Source: Pipra filicauda
Lineage: Eukaryota; Chordata; Aves; Passeriformes; Pipridae
NCBI RefSeq assembly: GCF_003945595.2
Contig: NW_024104998.1
Coordinates: forward strand, 5,524,721 to 5,588,720
Direction of reading: 5' to 3'
DNA length: 64,000 bases
Part shown: positions 1 through 12,838 of the stretch, piece by piece
Position numbering within the stretch: position 1 is the stretch's first letter
Layout: every line of letters begins with the position of its first letter
Made by a program: the position numbers and the translations under genes
Notes under the pieces: model-generated
The model's input: the letters and a program-made list of their open reading frames with translations, nothing else
Databases searched by the model: none
Told to the model about the DNA's origin: nothing

Positions 1-3000
1 AAGGGAAATAAAGGTTTCAACCTATTTAATATCACTTTTATTATGGTTTTCTTTATTTACTACATATAAAAATAACCAATTACATTTACCAGTTTTCAAT
101 GAGCAAAAGAAAACACACAGTCATCATCTTTCAGTTGGTGGCTTACTGTAATGAGTAGCGATGTCTGATTATTAGTGTTAGAATAAGATGAATAGAAGGT
201 GATTTTTAAGTCCCAGTATGTCCTCGGAGAGGTCTCTATGGCAAATTCAAAGACACTTGGAACCCAGTGAAATATGTGCATTATTTATTTTCCTTTCCAT
301 TGCTTCACCTAGTAACTAACAAAATTACAGTAGTTTTGGAAGTATTTTATCTCATTTTCTGTAAAGAAAACAATTTATTCTATAAACTTGAATTGTCATC
401 TCCTTGCATTAAACTGTGCTGAAAGAAAATCTAATGGCAACTTTGGAACTCCATAGAAAATACCATACCAGAGATGACTGTCCCATCTAAATTTTTGTTT
501 TAAGAAAACAAAAAAAAGAATTATTGGTTTGTTTTGTTATAGTTATCTTTCAATTGAACAAAACAGACACTTTCAATTTGAACAAAACTTGAAAACCGTT
601 AAGCAGTTCAAGCACCTTTAATCCTTTGTGAAATTAAGTATACGTATCTATTATAATATCTCAGTATCAATACTTAAACATTTGATGTCATGCTACACTG
701 GACCTTCAAATTTCTACTTGCTGTCTGTTAGAGCATTAGAAATATTCAAGGATATAACTTTTGGAAATACTAAAAGACTTTCAGACAACTTTGCAATCAC
801 TTGGTTCTAAAAGAAACAGAACAAAGATAACTAACTTTCTGAAAACCCTCCTAACCTCAAAAAGGATTCTACATACTATATTTTGCATTGAAATTCAGTA
901 GATATTCCTCAAATTGACCTTTAATAAAAAGTGATTGGAAAAATAATTGAAAACCAAGTGGAGAGAAAGAAAGAAATTGCATAGGAATGGCATACAGGTT
1001 GCTAGACCATTGTGTTGTTTTTAATGTATATATTCTCGTCTGCTCTGGGATTGCTATCCTACTCCTAAAATATTTCTAAAAAGATAAAAATAAAAGGACT
1101 ATTTTAAAAATATTTCTTAAAAGAAATCCAAAAGGAAGTGTGAAAACTTATGAAACCATAGATCTAGAGTGAATATGGATCCCAGGCATAATCCACATTT
1201 AAAGAATTTAAAAAAGCAATTCCTATCACTAAACCCTGAGAGCTCCAATACTTGCCTTCAGACAGATTAAAAATGTAAAGACTACCAATGACCTCTAGTG
1301 TTGTGGCTTTAGTACTGCAAAATACTGTTGCTAGGAATAAACCACAGCATCTATGCAACAGCCAGGGATTTATAGCCTGTATTATTCAGTTATTAGTGTA
1401 ACATAGAAGAAGCTCTTTTAAAGAAGAAAAAAAATGTCTGTTAACTAAAGCTAGCAGCATGATAACAGCATAACTAAAACCCCTGCCATTTTCCTTAAAA
1501 TCTACTTCAAAAAAATAGTGTAATACTGTTTGGATTGAAAGCACCAGTTTCTGATGTACAAGGTGGAACACTGTATTCTTCTTTGCACCTCTTTCAAGAA
1601 CTAGGATTAGGTATCAGATGAGATACTACTCTGATTTGCTCATAAGCCCAGGACAGGTAGAATAAGGGGAGCAGGAGATAGTGAATGAAATCCCAACAAG
1701 AAGAATAAGTAAGAGTCCATTATATTTCGTACTATTGCCGGATACATCTTTTGGACCATTTGCAGAGAAAGGACAAAGCAGTGTTGCTTTCTAAGATGAT
1801 CTTCATGTGAGGCTGTTACTGTCCCCTTCATGAGCAAATGAATCTGTTGCATACTGGCTTTATCAGTCATGAATGTAAACAGAACAAGCCTAGATGCACA
1901 GATGCAGTTATAAAATGCCAACATGACAGTACTGGACCTAAATCAATTTTCCACTGAGGCTTGAGAGGAAACACAACACTTGTTTTTGGTAACACCGCAG
2001 AATTCTCAGCCTTACTCTTATAGCTCAGACCTTGCTTTTAGTTTTCCTATGCACTTATATAAGAAGTGGGATTTTTTTTTTTCTACTACATATTAAAAAA
2101 AAAAAGGCCTACAGCTTCAGGGAAATATGAAAAATTGTCATTAGGGACAAATCACCACAGCAGGATGGTTAAAAAAGATCATGTGAAATTTGTTGTGAAA
2201 TTCTTGTGCGGGTTACCTGAGGATTCAGGGGTACTGCACAAACATAGCTGAACTGGAACCACAAAGTGATCTCCTGAGGTTTTCCAGGGCTTATTCTGAT
2301 CACAAGCACTGAAGAGAGTAACGTTTCTGTGTCTAATTCCACTTTTGGATCTTCCTTGCTCTCGCTCCTCACTTTTTTGTTCTTAATATTTCTTTCTTTT
2401 TAATTCCTGTTAAACACATCACTTAGCTATTCTTACAGCTTGAAGTGTTTTTACGTGCTCTTTAGCACTTTGATTTCTTTAAATGCCTTTGTTTTATTGT
2501 TACTTCCTGTACCAATATGGATATGTTTTGTTGTATTTTTTTCAGGGTACACCTGTGCAGTACTCTAGCCAATCTTTATCTGCAATTTGAGATTATTATT
2601 TCATAAATTTTGAGAAATGTAATCCCTAATGTAAATAGTTGCTTTAACCATAAAACTTCTTGCCGAAGGTTTGATTCTGCTGGCCGTAAATTGGTTGCAG
2701 CCCTGCTGGTGCCATAGCTGCAACAACAAGGAGCTTGGGCTTGGGTAGTCTATCATGAATTTCCTCTTCACTGGTTTTGCAGCCTTGGCTGAGCCATATG
2801 ATGTATCACGCAGTTGCTTAAAGCAAGTTCCACATCGCTTCTATGATCTGAAATCCCATGCAGAGCATTAGCAGTGTGTGCCGATTCTAAAATTAGCTGT
2901 CTGCAGTAAAATCACAAAACACCCTGATTAATGCTAGAATACACTTCACAAAAAAATTAAGAGGCACAATGGTCTTAAGGGTGTGTGGGGAAAAAAAAAG

Positions 3001-6000
3001 GCTTTTGAGATGGTAGTCTGGAGAATTTCTGAATTACAGAGAATTGCAGGAAATCCTCGAATTTCTATATGGCTCCAGAGAGCATAATGCAAACCTGAGT
3101 TTCGGCAGGCTCAGATTTTAAGAAGTATTTGGGAAAGACCAGGGTTTTCTCCTCTTCTGCACCCTAAGTAAACTTGTAAATTGAGTCAGTGCTTACAGAA
3201 ATATTAAACAAAATTTTTTATGGCAGTTTCTCCAGCTCCGTCTTTAAAAAATAACCTCATAACTAAGCTGGATAAAAACATCAACAATTTCTTCTGCAGA
3301 TAAATCTAGATTAACTGATTCTTCAGCTGGTTTTGTCACTATTCAGTGACCACCAATATTTTTTATCTCATATTCAGAACATGTATATTTTTTTAAGTTT
3401 AGGGGACATATGTAAAGTTGGCTATTCCTTTTGCCTAATTCTCCAGAGGTGAAAGTAATGAGAAAAATAAATCTGAAAAACACATACAAAGAAACATGTA
3501 AATGAAAATTGATTATCTTTCAAAGGATTTAATAAGCAGACAAAATGCCTAGACTCCACAATTTAGAGAGAGCTACTGCTAAGAGCCTGTCCACATTCAC
3601 CAGTTATATAAAAACACAGTTTGAAATTAAACAACAGCAGCAATAAAACTGATCAATATTATGTAACAAAGCAGAGGAAAAGAGAAACTGATAGGAGTAA
3701 TGTGAACTGGAAGCTATGAAACATGGTCCATAGCCAGTCAAGGTAGGGGTCAGTTGCTCTTTTTTTTCCCCAAACTACTAGAACTAAACACAGATTATAA
3801 CAACCTGCTGAAACTTTTAATGACATGAAAATTGTCTGCTGCTAATTAAGAAAGTTACTAGACAGACACAGAGTTTTTAAGTCCAGGTAACTTGGAATTG
3901 TACACTGTGGCCAACTAAAGGTAGTATTATAAAACTGTGAAAATCAGGGAAACTTCAGAAGATTGGAAGTACTAATGTTAGGGTTATGTTCACAAAGGGT
4001 AAACAGATAAAACTGCTTAATCTATAGTTTGATGTGATGTTTATAACATGTTGTTTCTTCATAATGCCAACAGTTCTATTCAGTTAACACAGATAGAAGG
4101 ATTAAGAACAGTTAATGTTGCTCAGAAACGTTCAGTGAAAATGGATTCATACCAGTAAATTTTGACTGGGATTATGTGTTTGAGGAAAAAAACATACATA
4201 CGGTTTACTGAAGTTAATTTCTTCACTGTTAAATAAGGAAAAAATCCAAACTTTATGCACAAACCTGATTTTGTGCCTACAGTGTAACAAAAAAAAAAAA
4301 AAAAGAAAAAAAAAGAAAACTAAAGCCTCAATCAAGTCTTCACAGGCCACAGGCCACAGGCCTGAAACCATAGGCCACAGGCCAGCCAACATCACAGCAG
4401 CCAGCCTGGAAATGTACATCACACGGCACTTCTCATTACAGTTTTGACATATTTTTCTTTCTTTCCTGTGCTCAAATAATTAGGTAGGTATTGACCTCTA
4501 TTCCCTCTAACTTGTTTATTTCAGTAGAAGAGAGTAATTTGCAATTAGTAGAGAATTTTATGTGTTAGTTTCTGTTTGGTTGTCCTCCACACATTTGAGT
4601 ATGAATATACTAAATGCAATAATTACAGAAATGCATTTTAGGAAGTCATTAATTTAAGAGCTTTGGATATTCTTAGCTTCAAAATAGCCTACCACAATCT
4701 CTAGCTCTCTAAACAATTCCTTCTGTGCACAGATCTATACATGCTTCTAAAATGCATAGGAAACATAAATGATACAATCAAACCAGCAGTCATCTGAGCT
4801 GCTGTGTTGAAAAGCTCAAGTGAAGAGCAAATTCCAAAGCTGCAAAGCTCTGAAAGAGGATTCCACCAGCACCTACGCCTGATCTCATCAATGAATATAA
4901 AAAGCTCCTACAAGTGAGTAAGGAATGCAAGCACACTCAGAATAGTTTTCTTTTTTTTTTCTTGAAAATTATTTAAAATCTAGTTTAAATTAGTCTATGC
5001 CAATAGTATCTTTTAAAATAATATAGCTAGGTACTTAGGAATGTTTGAAAGGTGTAGTCTCTTCTGGACATGCAAAGAATCATCATTTCAGTGTACTTAG
5101 TTCATCATTTTGGTTTACTCTGTTAATTGAGTTCAATGACTACTTCTTTGAATTGAGACTCTGAGACCTGTAAAAAACGGAGATGGTCTTGTTTCTATTC
5201 CATTCAGAAATATAACTGAAAGAAAAGGGTAGAACACTATAACTTATCAGAACAAAGGACAAAAAGTTAATTCAATATGTTAATATTCCATTAAGAATTC
5301 ATCTTCATGTAAGTACAAAGTGAGTTTTATTTATGTGGTTTAAGGCTGTTAGTAGTTTATTTAAATATATTAATAAAATATTTTAAACAAAGAGTTTCTG
5401 TATCTTGAATTTCCAATTTGTGCTACTAGAAAGATTGGGAAGGAGAGGGGAATATAGAAAGCCCCCAAATGTCTAAATTATTGACTCAGGTTAAATATAA
5501 CCATACTTTTCTAGCCCTTAAAAAATAGACTGCACATTAAAATCTAAATATAGAAGGCGTGGACATAGTCTAGAAGCATTCAAGTTTGGCTCTCTGGAGT
5601 GCCTGATGAGGTACAGTTCCAAGCCAGCTGTTGCGATGCAGGCTGGCCTGTAGCCTGTGGTTTCAGCTGGAGATGCTGAAAATTTGCATCTGGATTCCCA
5701 TACTGTTCCAGGAGTTACAGTGAGAAACAAGTTCACTGCCAGGGCTAAGGGAGGAGCTGAAGCTGCGCAGGTATGCCTGAACCCCTTAGTTTATAAATTC
5801 TGTCTTTATGATTACAGAACCAGGGGAGTGGCTGATGCAAATCATGAAAGAATCAGAGTATGTCATCTGATGTGAACAGAAAGACCTTTAGATATTCATA
5901 ATGCTGTTTTGTAAATGGGGACAGTCTATCCTGTTTCATTTCTGTAAAAAGAAAAATACATCAAGTTTCTAGCAATCCAGGCTAAATTATTACTGGTATG

Positions 6001-6109
6001 ATTTCTTCAACTGAAATATCTGCCTATGTAATTAATTTTACTGTTAGCAGGAATTAAATTTTAAAATTATGATTGTATATGTGAACAAGGAGACCTATAT
6101 AGATTAACA
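1..6109. other. Upstream intergenic DNA, no gene seen
   Basis: AT-rich. Holds a poly-A run (4289-4319) followed by a short tandem repeat of CAGGCCA (about 4341-4384). Open frames are short and resemble no family. No exon structure or structural RNA is supported. Confidence 0.6.
4289..4384. repeat. A-rich run and adjoining CAGGCCA short tandem repeat
   Basis: An uninterrupted A run at 4289-4304 with G-interrupted A's to 4319, followed about 20 bases later by imperfect copies of CAGGCCA/ACAGGCC between 4341 and 4384, interrupted by CTGAAACCAT. Confidence 0.8.
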
Positions 6110-6979
6110 AGGAGCTCGTGCACAAAAACAAACAGAAAAGGGAAGCCCACAGAAGGTGGAAGTAAGGAGAGGTAACCTGAAGGAATACTGAGACATTGTC
6201 CCAGCAACCAGAGATCAGGTTAGGACTACTAAAATCCTGATAGAATTAAACCTGATCAGGGATCTCAAGGACAAGAAGAAGAGCTTCTGCAGGTACATCA
6301 GTGATAAAAGGAAGACTAGGGAAGATGTGGCTCTTCAGAAGGATACAGGGGAGCTGGTTGCCTGGAATATGGAGCAGGTTGAGGTATTCAATGCCTTTTT
6401 TTGCCTCAGTCTTCATTGGCAAGTGCTCCAGCCACACCACCTGAGTTGCAGAAGGCAAAGTCCTGGAACAATGAAGAACTATCTACTGTAGCAGATCAGG
6501 TTCAAAGCCACCTAAAGAACCTGAAGGTGCACAAGTCCATGAGACATGATGAGAGGCATCCACGTATTCTGAGGGAACCGGCACGGGAAGTGACTAAGCT
6601 ACTTTCCATCATATTTGAGAAGTCATGGCAGCTCAGTGAAGTTCCCACTCACTGGAAAAGGGGAAGCAAATCCCCCATTTTTAAAAAGGGAAAAAAGGAA
6701 TACAGGCTTATGACTTGCTCGCTAGCAGGTCCCTAACTCCAGCCCTCACTAAAGCTCCAAGATATAAGAAAGAAGCTTTTTACAATGAGGGTGGTAAAAC
6801 ACTGGAACTGGTTGCCTAGAGAGATGGCGAACGCCCCATCCCTGGAAACATTCAAGGTCAGGTTGGAGGGGGCTCTGGGCAACCTGGTCTAGTCGAAGAT
6901 GTTCCTACCCATGGCAGGGGGTTAGAACCAGATGGCCTTTAAGGTCCTTTCTAATCCAAACCATTCTATGATTCTATGA
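6110..6979 (+). mobile_element. CR1 LINE fragment, internally deleted
   Basis: From about 6270 the + strand encodes decayed CR1 ORF2: the linker before reverse transcriptase and its N-terminal part, ending near …SWQLSEVPTHWKRGSKSPIF and FKKGKKEYR (to about 6705). The sequence then jumps within some 40 bases to the CR1 3' region (AAGAAGCTTTTTACAATGAGGG) and ends with the typical avian CR1 tail ATTCTATGATTCTATGA at 6979. Most of the reverse transcriptase is missing. The element is dead; its 5' limit is approximate. Confidence 0.9.
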
Positions 6980-8094
6980 ACATGACTCAAGCATTTTAAT
7001 ATAAAACCCCCAAAGATGATAGACAGTAAAAAATGAGAATTATTCTTAGTAACAGTAAATATTCAGAAATACTAATACAGCAATACCTTTCTATAACAAC
7101 CTTACTGTTGTTCCATGTAGTCTTCACTATATTGCTTGTTTGGCCTTGTTGCATTCAGTATCATCTGCGTGTTGAGAAGGGGTAGGGTGGGAAAGTCCAG
7201 TTGGTATAATACACAAATGGGCTTCTTAAATGAAAATGCACAGTAGGGGACTTTTATAGGATTATTCAGGCTGCCTGTTTTCCCTTGAGAGCTTCTGTCC
7301 TTAAACACTTCTGAGGGTATGTCCATTCTGATTTACTTTATTTGAGGTTTAAATGTCCTCTGCATATTTTTGCCCAGGACCAAGAACTGATCTCATGACC
7401 TATATGTGAAATTGAAGCTAACTATCCCCTTCCTACAAGAAGCTCTGGCAGTAAACAAGAAAAATCACTTATGAATTCAAAACCTATGTAGTCAGAATTA
7501 CTGAAACATATTGGGAAGCCACACCATGTTAAAATCACTGGTTAGGAATGATCCATAAAGAGGTCAGAGGGAGTGGCATGCTTTCAAAATGGCATCAGCT
7601 GCTCTTGAGTCACTGACCATTCAAAAACAAATTACTGATTGCTTAGGGACCAGTCAGTGCTCTGGGAAGGCAGCAAGAGATGAGATAGTACCTGGTGTTT
7701 GCTATGGACTGCTGGGCTACATTAAAGGATAATCGAAGTTCTTGAAGTCTCTCTGGAAACATGCAGGAGCACTTGTGTTGGAGACTGGTATTTATATGTT
7801 GCATATTCCAGTTCAGAATGGTAATATATACTTTGTGCCTTAAAAAAATTATTGGTTTTTGAAGTAGTTTTTTAGTTGCAGGAAGACTATATTGAAAATG
7901 AACGCTTACTGAAGATTACTTTGCAAAATTGACACAAAGCATCAACAGAGAAGGAAAGAACTTGGGTTTAAAACATCAGCCCGATTTAGCAGGGAAATGA
8001 ATGCAGCTGTTTCCAGTATATAAAAAGGGGGAAAAAAACCCCTAAAAATCCCTGGCAAGACAAAAATCAAGGGAAACTGATGAAGACAGCAATG
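6980..8094. other. Intergenic, nothing recognised
   Basis: Between a CR1 and an LTR; only short chance open frames. Confidence 0.6.
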
Positions 8095-8684
8095 TGTTCT
8101 GGTTTTGACTAGGACAGGGTTAATTTTCGTCTTAATAGCTAGTACAGTGCTGTGGTTTTTTTATTTAGTGTGAGAATAATGCAGATAACGTGCCGATGGT
8201 TTAGTCGTTGCTACGTGGTGCTTACTGCAAGTCAAGGATTTTTCAGTTTCCCGGGCTCTGCCAGCAAGCAGGTGCACAAGAAACCAGGAGGGAGCGGGGC
8301 CAGGACAGCTTACCTGAACTGGCCATAGAACATTATTATAAACTGGGGGGGAGTTGAAGCCAGGAGGGGCTGATTGCTGTTCAGTGAAGTGTTGGGCATC
8401 AGTCAGCAGGTGGTGAACAACTGTATTAGGCTTCAATTGTCTGTCTCAGGTTTTATTTCTTTCTTTATTTGGTTTCCCTTTCCATTACTACTACTACAAC
8501 TACTACTACTATTATTATTATTTTATTATTATTATTTTATTTCAGTTATTAAATAATTTCTATCTCAACGCATGGGTTTTACAACTTTTCCCTGATTCTC
8601 CTCCCCATCTCACTGGGGAGGGCCTTTATGTGAGCAAGCAGCTTTGTGTTACTTAGTGGCTGGCTGGGGTTAAACCAAGAAACA
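8095..8684 (+). mobile_element. Solo LTR of an avian endogenous retrovirus
   Basis: Starts TGTTCTGGTTTTGACTAGGA and ends near GGGGTTAAACCAAGAAACA, giving TG…CA ends and about 590 bp. It resembles from memory a common avian ERV LTR family: an AGTTAATTTTC-type 5' part, AAACTGGGGGGGAGTTG in the middle, a pyrimidine/ACT-ATT-rich stretch (8486-8541), then TTATTAAATAATTTCTATCT and ATCTCAACGCATGGGTTTTA. No internal viral genes follow on either side, so it is a solo LTR left by recombination. No clear target duplication: CAATG on the left is not repeated on the right. Exact family not determined. Confidence 0.8.
8488..8541. repeat. ACT/ATT trinucleotide microsatellite inside the LTR
   Basis: Runs of ACT/ACA followed by ATT repeats, interrupted by TTTT. 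Related LTR copies carry a similar ATT-rich stretch, so it probably expanded from LTR sequence. Confidence 0.85.
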
Positions 8685-10506
8685 ACAGTAAGGGAAGCAG
8701 AAGTACACAGGGAGAATTTATGGCAAGCAGACCTAAAAAAAATAGGAAGATGTGGTTTTTCAAGTACATTTGGAACTAAATAAATACTGACAGCATTGGT
8801 CCATTACTGGCATGGCAGACTACAATTGTACAGAAAAACTGTCACCAGACCTCACTCTGATACTGTGGGACTGTGCCCCTGCCTGCCTTGCTGCCATCTT
8901 TGGCTTCCAGCTTACCTTGCCTTGAAGAGCAGCCTGCTCTTTTTGCTCTCTGACTACAGCTGCATAAATATGTAGTTTAAAAGAGACACATTCTTTGGTG
9001 TAACGAATTTGGCACCCAAAATTAAAAGCACACAGGAGTTGAAAAAACTCCTTCAACCTTCTCATCTGTTTTACAGAATGTGAAAAAAATATACAGCTGG
9101 ATCCTGAACAGTATCTTGAAAGAATAATAACCTACATTTGGTACAGCACTTTGCAAATGTGAAGAATTATCAGTAACCTTGATTAGATGCTTTCTTTTTG
9201 TATATCCCGGAGCAAAATAATCTTTACAAAATACAGCTTTTTTAGGATAGAAGTACCAGATATAATGTTAAATTTTAGGTTTTGTTCAGAGAGGCTTATG
9301 AAAAAAACCTGTAATTAGTTGCTTGGCATGAAGTGGCTCTGGATCACTTTGAGAGGAAGCAACATAATGAAATGTTACAAGAACAAGCCAGAACAACCTG
9401 CTCTGCTAGCAGCACTTTGCTTACTCCTCAGAACTGAAGTTCCTGCTTCAGTCCAGCCTGAGCTGCCTCTCAAATCAATCAACAGTTGTCCCACACGTGC
9501 TGTAAAAAGCAGAACAATGCTTAAGCGCCTGAAGCCTCATTTTATGCAATTGTTGAGAGCCTGAGCAGCAGAGGTGCTTTGCCAGAAAACTACAAAGCCT
9601 GTTAGCACTACTGCTTCAGTGTTTAAAGAGATGTTGCTGCTACTCTTGCCAGTCTCTCAGCTACTCAGACTTCAAGAGGTCACTCTCAGTAATTTCTCCG
9701 CAAGAGAATTTTAATGAGACTTATTGGTGCTTCAGGCTTACTAAAACTCAAAGTTGTTTTTTACCTCTGCTTATAGCATGCATGGCACTTGTTCTATCAG
9801 GTTCTAGCTGGATATCATTCCCTTCACAATAAAGATTAGTCCTTCATCACAATCAAAGAATTTATGAAGGAGAAGACCATTTTCGGAGATGCAAAAGCTG
9901 AACTTGACATCTGCAGAACTAAAACAACACAACTTTGACATAATCAGTGTTACATTACAGAAAGATCCCTTGAATTGCTTTGAAACTTGTATTATATTTC
10001 CCATTACATTACATCTGTTCATCCAAGTACTGATGTCTTCTCAGCTCCATTCACTCTTGTAGTCTGAAGTGCCACAGGTGTCTTTCAGCATGTGGGTAAC
10101 TTGGACATGTGTCCTAACAAGCTGAAAAGTTGGGGAGTAGTTGTTTATGGGGTGCCACAAGGTGGCAACTGGGGGTAGAGCAGCCATGTTTACCTTTAAA
10201 AGCCCACAAAAGTGGTGTTTTCCAAGAAATACCTGTCTGGACAGGCTGTGAATATTCAACATTGTCTTTCATGAGTCAAACAGGCAGGAAGCTCTCCAAT
10301 GTAGCAGAGGTGGCTTCTAAGAGTTTACAGTGAAAATCATAGGCCTGGTTCAGCTTGTGAGAAGTGGTAGACTTACAAGCTGGTGAACTCGAAGTAAAAA
10401 TAAAATTAGGTGAAGGGCTGTGTGTATGTTTAAACACACCTAAAAGTAAACTTTGTGAGGGGAAAAAAATGCTTTATATAATGGACCTAGCTATTTTACT
10501 GAATGC
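8685..10506. other. Intergenic, nothing recognised
   Basis: Unique-looking AT-rich DNA between the LTR and a CR1; short open frames only. Confidence 0.55.
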
Positions 10507-10977
10507 ATAGAATCATAGAATGGCCTGGGTTGAAAGGCTTAAAGATCACCTAGTTCCAATGCCCCTGCCATGGACAGGGACATCTTTCACTAGGCCAAGT
10601 TGTTCAAGGCCTCATTCAATCCAGCCCTGAGGGATGGGGCATCTACATTACCCCTGGGGCAACCTGTTCCAGTTCTCACAGGAAAGATTTTTTTCCTAAT
10701 ATCTAATCTAAACCCGCTCTCTTCCAATTTAAACCCATTCACCCTTGTCCTCTCACTACATGCTCTTGTAAATAGTCTTGCCCCATTTTTCCTGTAACTT
10801 CCCTTCAGGTACTGGAAGGCCACAGTTAGTTTACCCTCAAGCCTTCTCTTCTTCAGGCTGAACAAATAAAATTCTCTTAGCATTTCTTCATAGAAGAGAT
10901 GCTCCAACCCTCTAATCAATCTGGTGGCCTCTGGACTCGCTCCAACAGGTCAATGTCCTTTCTGTACTGGGGACCGT
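10507..10977 (-). mobile_element. CR1 LINE 3' fragment, minus strand
   Basis: Read on the + strand it begins with the inverted tail TAGAATCATAGAATGGCCTGGG and continues with inverted CR1 3' sequence, including CCCCTGCCATGGACAGGGAC and TTCCTAATATCTAATCTAAA, to about ACTGGGGACC at 10977, where CR1 similarity fades. It is a typical 5'-truncated CR1. Confidence 0.88.
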
Positions 10978-12269
10978 GACATGCTTGCACTCTCTTTTGC
11001 AATCCTCTTCTGATGTGGAGAGTATATTCTATATCTGAATATACTCTGTCTGCCATATTATGCTTTGAATTTCCTATATTCCCTGACCTGCTGTCTATAG
11101 TGTATGTTACAGAAGGAGAGGTCATGGTGAGGCGGTAGGGAAGGCACAATCCAGCTGTATGCTGTGCTTGAGGGATCTTGGCTGGAGGATGTCTGTAATG
11201 CCAGTGTCGTGACTCCCACCTGCAGTTCCAAGTCAAACAAGCCCCTTGCTTGTATACCCCTCTCCAATTTGCTCTTCTCTAAGTGAAAATGTCCTCATCT
11301 CTAAGAAAAATTCTGCAGGCTGAGCCTCTAAAGAAACTTGTAATAAAAGTGAAACCCCAAAGTGATGCATGGGAGGTTCACTTTCATTTTCTTAGACAGG
11401 AATAAGAGGGTGTTTCCCACCCCACAGCTCACGGGCTGCTTTGCATCAAAAGCTCTCCAAGCTCCCATAGGGGCCCATCCTCCCCTGCAGGGAGGGAGGA
11501 AGCGGAGTCTGACCTGGGAGGTGAGCACATCTGGGGCCACCCTGTCCTGTGGTGAGGGGATAAGTTGAATGTTTTTAAATGCAAACGATGGGCTTTCACC
11601 TGGCCACCCCATGCTGGGGTGATTTTTAAGGTGTGAAATCTTAATTTTTCCTAGCAACTGGAAATGCAATCAGCCATTGTCTTAAATGCTGAAATAATAG
11701 TCAATGCCTATGGCAGGAAAAAGAACATAGTGACAGAGAGCCCTTGATTCCTTGCTATGAATCCTTCTCCTTTTATTTATATACAGTTTATCCTTTATAG
11801 CAGGTCTTCACTTCAGGCCTTTAAAAAACTACTGTGTGCTTGGGAAGCAGACTCATCATTTGGCTGGACTGGCCATGGTAATCTTGCCTTCTTTAAGTGA
11901 CAGATGATACAAAGAAGTGTGGTAGAAACTGATATCTGTGTAGTTGGAAGATACATTTCATATCAAGTGTTTGATAAGTTTCTCTACTAGAAGCTGACAT
12001 TTTTCTATTAGTTCAGGGTGTAACTAAGTATTGCAAGATATCTAAAAACATCTTTTTTAAATGATTATTTAATTCAAAATGTCAGGGAAGCGCACAGAAG
12101 TTATTTCAGTGTCGTTTTTTACAATAAAACTCAAAACCGGACAGATTTCTATTCTTTTCTAAACCTCTGTAGATTACCTAAATCTTTGATCTCCTGTGAT
12201 CTCAGAATAAAATGAAATAGAAGAAACCATGTGCTGTGGTAAGGCCGAGGGCATGACTTCCAAAAGCCA
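10978..12269. other. Spacer between two inverted CR1 copies
   Basis: Moderately GC-rich around 11.1-11.6 kb, AT-rich after. Open frames of 85-113 codons on the minus strand show no recognisable domain. Nothing is supported. Confidence 0.5.
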
Positions 12270-12838
12270 GAGATATCCTGGGCTGCATCACAAGCAGTGT
12301 GGCCAGCAGGTCAAGGGAGGTGATCCTGCCCCTCTGCTCTGCTCTGCTGAGATCCCACTTGGAGTGCTGCACGCATGGGGACCCCAACACAGGAAGGACA
12401 TTGACCTGTTGGATTAAGTCCAGAGGTGGGCCACAAAGTTGATCAGAGGCATGAAACACCTCTCTTACGAGGAAAGGCTGAGAGAGTTGGGATTGTTCAG
12501 CCCGGAGAAGGTTTTGGGGGGACCTAATTGTGGCCTTCCAGTACCTGAAGGGAAGTTACAGGAAAGATAGGGTAAGACTATTTATAAGAGCATGTAGTGA
12601 GACGACAAGGATGAATGGGTTTAAATTGAAAGACAGTAGGTTTAGATTAGATATGAGGAAGAAATTCTTTACTGTGAGGGTAGTGAGGCACTGAACAGGT
12701 TGCCCAGAGAAGCTGTGGGCGTCCTATCCTTGGAGGTATTCAAATGCCAGACTGGATGGAGCTCAGGTCTGGTGGAAAGTGTTCCTGCCCAAGAAGAGGG
12801 GCTGGAACTCGATGATCTCCCAGCTCCCTTCCAACCCC
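12270..12838 (+). mobile_element. CR1 LINE 3' fragment abutting the RB1CC1 CpG island
   Basis: CTGGGCTGCATCACAAGCAG, GGAGTGCTGCACGCATGGGG, the GAGGAAAGGCTGAGAGAGTTGGG region and GATGATCTCCCAGCTCCCTT are CR1 3'-end landmarks in order. It stops at CCTTCCAACCC without the usual ATTCTATGA tail; the next bases are GC-rich promoter. The 5' end is truncated and approximate. Confidence 0.9.

Noticed and set aside
6401..6736. 111-codon frame that could be read as a host gene
   Set aside because: The peptide is decayed CR1 reverse-transcriptase N-terminal sequence, and the CR1 3' end follows.
10590..11236. Minus-strand frames of 106-109 codons
   Set aside because: The first lies in the inverted CR1; the second spans the CR1 edge into the spacer and has no recognisable domain.
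1..12269. Upstream neighbouring gene such as the single-exon receptor NPBWR1, expected near RB1CC1 in some vertebrates
   Set aside because: No receptor-length open frame or recognisable transmembrane protein is present on either strand.
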